DNA from: Rhodospirillaceae bacterium
GTDB taxonomy: Bacteria; Pseudomonadota; Alphaproteobacteria; UBA8366; GCA-2717185
DNA: 10,932 nucleotides
Direction: 5' to 3'
NCBI GenBank assembly: GCA_002717185.1
Contig: PBDC01000054.1
Coordinates: 14,847 to 25,778, forward strand
In this document: in pieces, positions 6,863 through 10,932 of the stretch
Layout of the letters: the number at the start of each line of letters is the position of its first letter
Position numbering within the stretch: position 1 is the stretch's first letter
Position numbers and translations under genes: made by a program
Notes under the pieces: model-generated
What the model saw: only the letters and a program-made list of their open reading frames with translations
Database searches by the model: none
Told to the model about the DNA's origin: nothing

Positions 6863-8353
6863 CTACTCATGCTTGATCTTAACTAGCAACATCAGGGGGA
6901 TAACCGCAAAAGAGACCATCGCGTATAGGGCAAAAGCATTTGTATAGCCAACCATCAAGGCTTGGCGGCTGACCTCGGAGCCGATCGCAGTAAGGCCTTC
7001 CAAGGTATCGACCCCCCAACGGCCCATTACTTGCGGCAATTGAAAAACATCGGTGTATACAGTGATATTCTCTGACAATTCCGAATAACTAATTTTACCT
7101 GTGCGCGAAACGGTTAAAACGCTAACTGAAATAAAAATGCTGCTGCCAAAATTGCGAAGCAAATGAAAAATCGACGAGGCGTCAGGCAATAACTTTAATG
7201 GTAAAGTGGCAAAAGCGACAATTGATAGTGGAACCCACAAAACGGCAGAGCCAACCCCTTGTAAAATTACGTTCCAACCAACCGTCCACGGATCAACTTC
7301 GACCGTGAATAGTGCCATATTCCAGCCCGATAAACCGATAGCCATAAAGCCAAATATGATACCAATTCGGGGATCTAACCTGGCAATTATCGCAACGATA
7401 AAAAAGCCAATTGCCATTCCAAAACCTCGGGCGGCCAGCAAAATACCGATCATCGAATCTGGATAACCCATTAAATTTTGCAACATCGTTGGTATCATTA
7501 CAGTCGGCGTAATATTCAACATGCCATATACGAACACCAAAAATACCCCGATGCTGAAATTCCGATCTCTGAATAATTTTGGATTTATGAAGGGGTTATC
7601 TGTCGTCATCGAGTGAACCAGGAACATCCAAAGTGATACGACAATCAAAGCCAGATAAGACCAAATTTCGTATGATTCCAGCCAATCCGCCCTCTCACCG
7701 CGATCCATCATCAGTTGCCCACAAGTAATGGCTATCGAGAACAAAAGAAAACCGGACCAATCGAGCCGTATCACAGAACGACCGCCTGCATCATGCACCC
7801 AAAGCCAGCACGCTAGCAGCGTTGCAGCGCACATAGGCAAAATTAGAATAAATACAAAACGCCAGTTATATTCTTCTGCTAGGTAACCACCGAGCGCTGG
7901 CGCTATTGCGGGGCCAATTACAACTGCAATACCAAAAACACCTTGCGCGAAAGCGCGCCGTTCCGGTGGGTAAACTGCCACTATGATTGCCTGGGAAAGC
8001 GGCACCAACGGTGCGCCAAACGCCTCCTGCCCAATTCTATAGATAAGCAGCGGCACAAGAGCCTCTGCCGTAGCGCATAACAGCGAGCTGACAGAAAATC
8101 CAATGATGGACCAGATGATAACCTTACGCTGACCCCAGCGTGCCGCCATCCAACCTGTCGACGGCGTCACAACAGCTGTAGCGATAACGTTTAAAGTTAT
8201 AACCCAGGAAACTTGTTCTGGAGTCGCTGACAACGCACCTTGAAGCTGCGGCAAAACGACGTTCACGATGGTTTGTGTGACGGCGTACAACATGGTGCAC
8301 ATAGATACCGCCAACAATATTAAGCCGCGGTGAATATCGCGCTTTGCCGTCAT
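6863..8353 (-). CDS. DHA2-family (EmrB/QacA-type) MFS efflux transporter, copy 2
   Basis: A 496-aa, 14-helix drug-exporter-type MFS protein, upstream paralogue of the transporter ending at 5210. It shows the same motifs: TIVNVVLPQLQGAL in helix 1, GWMAARWGQRKVIIW as motif A, and GVFGIAVVIGPAIAPALGG as antiporter motif C. Long runs are identical between the copies (for example LNITPTVMIPTMLQNLMGYP and LLPDASSIFHLLRNFGSSIF), while loops and some helices differ, so both are probably functional and have diverged under selection. The helix-1 aspartate position again carries Thr. The ATG at 8353 has a purine-rich GAAAAGA upstream. It is transcribed before copy 1 with a 156-bp gap, and divergently from the bicupin dioxygenase gene, suggesting shared control from the 8354-8592 spacer. 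The natural substrate is unknown; export of an aromatic acid or toxic intermediate handled by neighbouring enzymes is an inference. Confidence 0.93.
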   Translation of the reverse strand: MTAKRDIHRGLILLAVSMCTMLYAVTQTIVNVVLPQLQGALSATPEQVSWVITLNVIATAVVTPSTGWMAARWGQRKVIIWSIIGFSVSSLLCATAEALVPLLIYRIGQEAFGAPLVPLSQAIIVAVYPPERRAFAQGVFGIAVVIGPAIAPALGGYLAEEYNWRFVFILILPMCAATLLACWLWVHDAGGRSVIRLDWSGFLLFSIAITCGQLMMDRGERADWLESYEIWSYLALIVVSLWMFLVHSMTTDNPFINPKLFRDRNFSIGVFLVFVYGMLNITPTVMIPTMLQNLMGYPDSMIGILLAARGFGMAIGFFIVAIIARLDPRIGIIFGFMAIGLSGWNMALFTVEVDPWTVGWNVILQGVGSAVLWVPLSIVAFATLPLKLLPDASSIFHLLRNFGSSIFISVSVLTVSRTGKISYSELSENITVYTDVFQLPQVMGRWGVDTLEGLTAIGSEVSRQALMVGYTNAFALYAMVSFAVIPLMLLVKIKHE

Positions 8354-8385
8354 TCGTATCTTTTCGTTGTTCGGTCTTTTCAGCA

Positions 8386-8404
8386 GTTATAGCACCGCCA
8401 TAAC
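8386..8404. promoter_or_regulatory. Inverted repeat, candidate operator before MFS copy 2
   Basis: GTTAT (8386-8390) and ATAAC (8400-8404) are perfect inverted arms around 9 nt, overlapping the TATAA element 33 nt from the transporter start. The symmetry and location suit a dimeric regulator site, but 5-bp arms are short and no regulator gene is in the window. Confidence 0.3.
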
Positions 8405-8516
8405 CATCACCCACCTCATGCAGAGACCAATTATTACCGGATGCCTCTGGCCTTTTCTGGATTGATAAATACACCGCGTTTTCCCAAACCGACGCTTTAA
8501 ACCGAACATGTTTTGA

Positions 8517-8527
8517 TGTTGCCAACA
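8517..8527. promoter_or_regulatory. 11-bp palindrome upstream of the bicupin gene
   Basis: TGTTG-C-CAACA is a perfect palindrome 65 nt before the bicupin start, in the divergent spacer shared with MFS copy 2. It could be an operator half or chance. Confidence 0.2.
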
Positions 8528-8592
8528 ATACATGGGAATGTAGACAGAGCATCGAGTACGTTTGACAAGCTAAAGCGATTAGAGAGATAGCC

Positions 8593-9708
8593 ATGGTAAG
8601 CAACGAAAAGATAAAATTGCTTGATCGTACCGGTCAATCTGTTGAGCAAGAGCAGAACCTTTGGCCAGCCCTCGTTATTACCAAGGAAGAGATTGACACC
8701 GAGATTGAGCGACTGGCCGATTTGCCAATACCGGAAAATGGCCGCCGGCAGAGCCTCTTTGTCCATCCTCGTGCGACAGCTCCGGGATTGGGTCTGGCTC
8801 CGGGGATTACATTGTCGCTCAACGTTTTGAAGCCGGGCGAACGCACAGCACCATTCCGACACAACGCGACCGAGGTCAATTTTTGCATACAGGGCGCCGG
8901 CCAAACGGAAGTCGCCGGTAAAACGATCCGGTTCAACCAATACGATGTCTGGAACCACCCGTCCTACACGGCCTACGAACACGTTAACCTAACCGACGAA
9001 TTGCAGGTCAGACTGACCTATTCCAATGCAGCTTTTCTGGAAAAGCTGAACGTTTATGCCGTTGATGAAAGTCCGCCACGGGAGAGCGATGAACTCGAAT
9101 ATGGCGAAGAAAAAGGCCGCCACGACCCTCGCATGCAGAGCCCATATGGTACATTCCAGCTCAGCGATGAAGGGGCCTGGTTGATGCCCTACGAAACGTT
9201 GATCAACCCGGAAGCTGTTGTGTCCAAGGCGCTACACTGGCCTTGGGAGCAGGTGAAGGAAAAGATCGACCGGCTAGAATCCCTTGGAAAAGACTATGTC
9301 GGGCGACGACTTTACATGATGTACAACCCCATGACGGGCCGCACCAACGGCTGCACGCCCAGTTTCTTCGCTACTATGACAATGCGCCCGCCAAAGATTG
9401 TCGACCGGCCACACCGTCACACATCGGCCGCCATCAACTACTATTTTCATGGCAGCGGCCGCAGTACCGTCGAGGGTGAGGTCACCGAGTGGAAAGCTGG
9501 GGATTTGATGCTTTCCGCACCTGGATGGGCGGTGCACAACCACGCTTCTTACGATGAAGTCGTCTACGAACTGACGGTACAAGACCAGCCACTGCATCTC
9601 GCGACAGAGAGCCTGCTTTGGCAGGAAGACCTGAAGCTCGAACCCTCGCTGCTCGGCGCCAATGCCGGGTTTGGGACAAACCGCGACAGCGACGTCGCAG
9701 CTGAATAA
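8593..9708 (+). CDS. Bicupin dioxygenase, gentisate 1,2-dioxygenase-like
   Basis: A 371-aa two-domain cupin protein. The length and fold order match the gentisate / 1-hydroxy-2-naphthoate / salicylate ring-cleavage dioxygenase family, which uses Fe(II) bound by three histidines to split an aromatic ring. The N-terminal cupin spans about residues 70-145 (RHNATEVNFCIQGAG with His90, then NHPSYTAYEH with His122 and His130). The C-terminal cupin spans about 255-330 (RPHRHTSAAINYYFHGSG with His274 and His276, GDLMLSAPGWAVHNH with His315 and His317). Metal-type histidines occur in both domains. The sequence is not close enough to a characterised enzyme to name the substrate, and it may act on a non-gentisate compound. 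AGAGAG (8581-8586) precedes the ATG with a 6-nt spacer. It is divergent from the transporters, and its stop is only 2 bp from the stop of the convergent HDO-like gene. Confidence 0.85.
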   Translation: MVSNEKIKLLDRTGQSVEQEQNLWPALVITKEEIDTEIERLADLPIPENGRRQSLFVHPRATAPGLGLAPGITLSLNVLKPGERTAPFRHNATEVNFCIQGAGQTEVAGKTIRFNQYDVWNHPSYTAYEHVNLTDELQVRLTYSNAAFLEKLNVYAVDESPPRESDELEYGEEKGRHDPRMQSPYGTFQLSDEGAWLMPYETLINPEAVVSKALHWPWEQVKEKIDRLESLGKDYVGRRLYMMYNPMTGRTNGCTPSFFATMTMRPPKIVDRPHRHTSAAINYYFHGSGRSTVEGEVTEWKAGDLMLSAPGWAVHNHASYDEVVYELTVQDQPLHLATESLLWQEDLKLEPSLLGANAGFGTNRDSDVAAE

Positions 9709-9710
9709 CC

Positions 9711-10433
9711 CTAGCCTAGCTTATCCGCACCGTCGCCGATGCCATTGAGATAAATTTCCCAGACCTGCAAATTGTCGATGCAAGCCTGAACGACCGCGTC
9801 CTCCATATGCAAGTCAGCTGCGTGTTCTGCCACAGTTTTCCAGCCCATATCAGAGTGAAGAATATCCGCTTCTTCATGCTTGGAGAAGAAGAGCAGCCCT
9901 TCGTCGGCCAGTCCAAACATCTCTTGCCAACGTAACCGCTCCATTCCAAACCAGCCATGCTCGCGCAGGCCTGCCGGCCCGTAACCTGGAATATTAGCTC
10001 GTTCAGCACAGGTATTACCGATTAATCCCAATAACCAGTGCCGGTTGCCCATCAGCCCATCCCAGGCATACCAGCAAACCTTGGTTGTCGGTAGTGGTTC
10101 GGCGCCGGTGATGTCCGCACTATCCATGCCGATCCTCTCACCCAGTTCCTGCAGCACCTGCCAATGCGCTTTTCCATCGAAAAACTGATTGTCAGCAATG
10201 ATCTCTTCAGCGCAGGCGCCGATAATGTCGAGCCTCAGATCCCAGTCTGGCGTGTTAGCCGCTACCTTCAGCTTCAATACCGAATTGCGTTGCCGTGTAT
10301 TAAGCCGGTGCTGCCGCACGAACATTCGCGCCCGCGCCTCCGTAAATGGCTCGTGGAAAAAACGGACCCGATGGCAGAAATCATCGACCACTGCATCAAG
10401 TCGAGCGATCACATCAGACGAAGATTTAGACAT
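9711..10433 (-). CDS. Haem-oxygenase-like diiron protein (HDO/TENA-PqqC-like fold, iron-containing redox enzyme family)
   Basis: A 240-aa all-helical protein from the ATG at 10433. The residue pattern fits haem-oxygenase-like diiron oxidases (family of CADD, UndA, SznF): Glu32 and His42 in FTEARARMFVRQH, Glu76/Glu77 in ACAEEIIADNQ, and His186, Asp190 and His193 in SKHEEADILHSD. The H-x3-D-x2-H spacing is that of the metal site on the last core helix of these enzymes. Known members oxidise small amines, fatty acids or amino-acid-derived substrates using O2; the substrate here is unknown. The frame is open 47 codons further upstream, but that extension (containing CQCCYMHNRN) looks non-coding, and the start chosen opens with SKSSSDVIARLDAVVDD as in typical members. 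A modest GTGGG lies before it. It converges on the bicupin gene with 2 bp between stops. Confidence 0.75.
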   Translation of the reverse strand: MSKSSSDVIARLDAVVDDFCHRVRFFHEPFTEARARMFVRQHRLNTRQRNSVLKLKVAANTPDWDLRLDIIGACAEEIIADNQFFDGKAHWQVLQELGERIGMDSADITGAEPLPTTKVCWYAWDGLMGNRHWLLGLIGNTCAERANIPGYGPAGLREHGWFGMERLRWQEMFGLADEGLLFFSKHEEADILHSDMGWKTVAEHAADLHMEDAVVQACIDNLQVWEIYLNGIGDGADKLG

Positions 10434-10652
10434 ATGACTACCCACAAATAGATTTCGATTATGCATGTAACAGCATTGGCACACTAAGATGCTCTCGACA
10501 CCTGTCGCACTTAATTTAAAGCTCCGGACGCTTCGTATCGATAATCGGGGAATAAAGATAAGTTTCTGGAACAACTATCTCGATCAGTCATTTCGCACGT
10601 TCCATAAAGGTGTGTTTTCGAATTCGTAATAGACGAGACCGCCATATCGCTA

Positions 10653-10670
10653 ATTTAGACCTAGCTAAAT
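10653..10670. promoter_or_regulatory. AT-rich inverted repeat, candidate operator
   Basis: ATTTAG (10653-10658) and CTAAAT (10665-10670) are perfect inverted arms around ACCTAG. It lies 220 bp upstream of the HDO start, so a role in its control is possible but remote. It may equally be a structural remnant. Confidence 0.2.
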
Positions 10671-10741
10671 GTTGGCCTAAAAGCGACGGTCGTGGGTCAT
10701 TATAATCTCGTGTATTCACACGTAGCCTTCTTCCAAGATAA

Positions 10742-10761
10742 ATGCGTTTTCGGCAACGCAT
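10742..10761 (-). terminator. Second hairpin, possible backup terminator
   Basis: ATGCGTT (10742-10748) and AACGCAT (10755-10761) form a 7-bp perfect stem with a 6-nt loop. On the minus strand the stem is followed by TTATCTT. It lies just beyond the stronger hairpin at 10778-10810, so the two would act in tandem on minus-strand transcription. Confidence 0.35.
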
Positions 10762-10777
10762 CCGTCCTTCAAAAGCA

Positions 10778-10810
10778 ATTGGGGCCCTGTACTACGTGCA
10801 GGGCCCCAAT
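10778..10810 (-). terminator. Strong GC-rich hairpin, likely rho-independent terminator
   Basis: A perfect 12-bp stem, ATTGGGGCCCTG (10778-10789) with CAGGGCCCCAAT (10799-10810), closes a 9-nt loop. On the minus strand it is followed by TGCTTTTG, a short imperfect U-tract; on the plus strand no T-run follows. It lies 51 bp past the stop codon of the minus-strand gene at the right edge, the gene it most likely terminates. Confidence 0.7.
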
Positions 10811-10861
10811 CAGCGCACATTTCAGAACTTACATTCTGAAAGCGATTTCGCTTAAGTCAGT

Positions 10862-10932
10862 CTACTTCCCGTAAGTCCGGGTCGTTGGGTACTTCTTGCG
10901 GGCCTCTGCTGCAGTCTTCAGCAAGAGATCAA
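10862..10932 (-). CDS. C-terminal end of an unidentified protein (partial at window edge)
   Basis: The last 22 codons of a minus-strand frame end in TAG at 10862-10864. The translation ends AAEARKKYPTTRTYGK, a charged, protein-like tail. The strong terminator 51 bp downstream supports a real gene ending here. The family cannot be told from so short a tail. Confidence 0.5.
   Translation of the reverse strand, partial: DLLLKTAAEARKKYPTTRTYGK

Larger units (their letters stand above)
10434..10861. other. Intergenic region right of the HDO-like gene
   Basis: About 430 bp with no credible ORF. The left part should hold the HDO promoter (minus strand), though no clear -35/-10 pair was found. The remainder holds a short AT-rich inverted repeat (10653-10670) and two hairpins (10742-10761 and 10778-10810) that lie downstream of the truncated minus-strand gene at the right edge. 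Confidence 0.6.

Noticed and set aside
8562..8567. TTGACA as a -35 box for the bicupin gene
   Set aside because: A -10 at normal spacing would fall on the ribosome-binding site and start codon, leaving no leader.
8124..8982. Minus-strand ORFs of about 160 codons at 8124-8603 and 8497-8982
   Set aside because: They overlap the start regions of the exporter or bicupin in the wrong frame and translate to unrecognisable sequence.
10434..10574. 47-codon N-terminal extension of the HDO-like protein
   Set aside because: Composition unlike the rest of the protein, no family match, and a suitable ATG at 10433 starts a normal-length member.
10692..10874. Plus-strand 60-codon ORF
   Set aside because: It runs straight through both hairpins and has no ribosome-binding site or recognisable features.

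Overview
The window looks like a chromosomal catabolic or oxidative accessory region of a Gram-negative bacterium, most likely a proteobacterium and possibly an alphaproteobacterium. That placement rests on gene families (EmrB-type 14-helix drug transporters, gentisate-dioxygenase-like bicupin, TauD-type dioxygenase, N-acyl-D-amino-acid deacylase-like amidohydrolase) and is tentative. There is no rRNA, tRNA, transposase, CRISPR array or recognisable transcription regulator in the window.

Layout from left to right: a dienelactone-hydrolase-family gene on the minus strand runs off the left edge (1-542). Divergent from it is a malate/L-lactate dehydrogenase-family (Ldh_2) oxidoreductase (708-1721). 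Then comes about 900 bp without an intact gene. It holds a short ORF that resembles the start of a sulfotransferase, a small coding-like ORF on the minus strand, and a hairpin. Next is a plus-strand pair with a 15-bp spacer: an amidohydrolase (2629-4326) and a TauD/TfdA dioxygenase (4342-5199). Facing it are two tandem, closely related DHA2-family efflux transporters on the minus strand (5210-6706 and 6863-8353), markedly AT-richer than the flanking genes. A divergent 239-bp spacer with small inverted repeats separates them from a bicupin dioxygenase (8593-9708). This converges, with only 2 bp between stop codons, on a minus-strand haem-oxygenase-like diiron-type protein (9711-10433). The right end has about 430 bp with two hairpins, the stronger a likely terminator for a minus-strand gene of which only the last 22 codons are present (10862-10932).

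Inference on function: three different mononuclear or dinuclear non-haem iron enzyme types (2-oxoglutarate-dependent, cupin ring-cleavage type, diiron HDO type) sit among a hydrolase, an amidohydrolase, a dehydrogenase and two exporters. This would fit uptake or processing of an aromatic or N-acylated compound: deacylation, oxidation, ring cleavage, lactone hydrolysis, and export of a toxic substrate or intermediate. Operons alternate in direction, so a single pathway is a hypothesis and not something the sequence proves. No substrate can be named from sequence alone.
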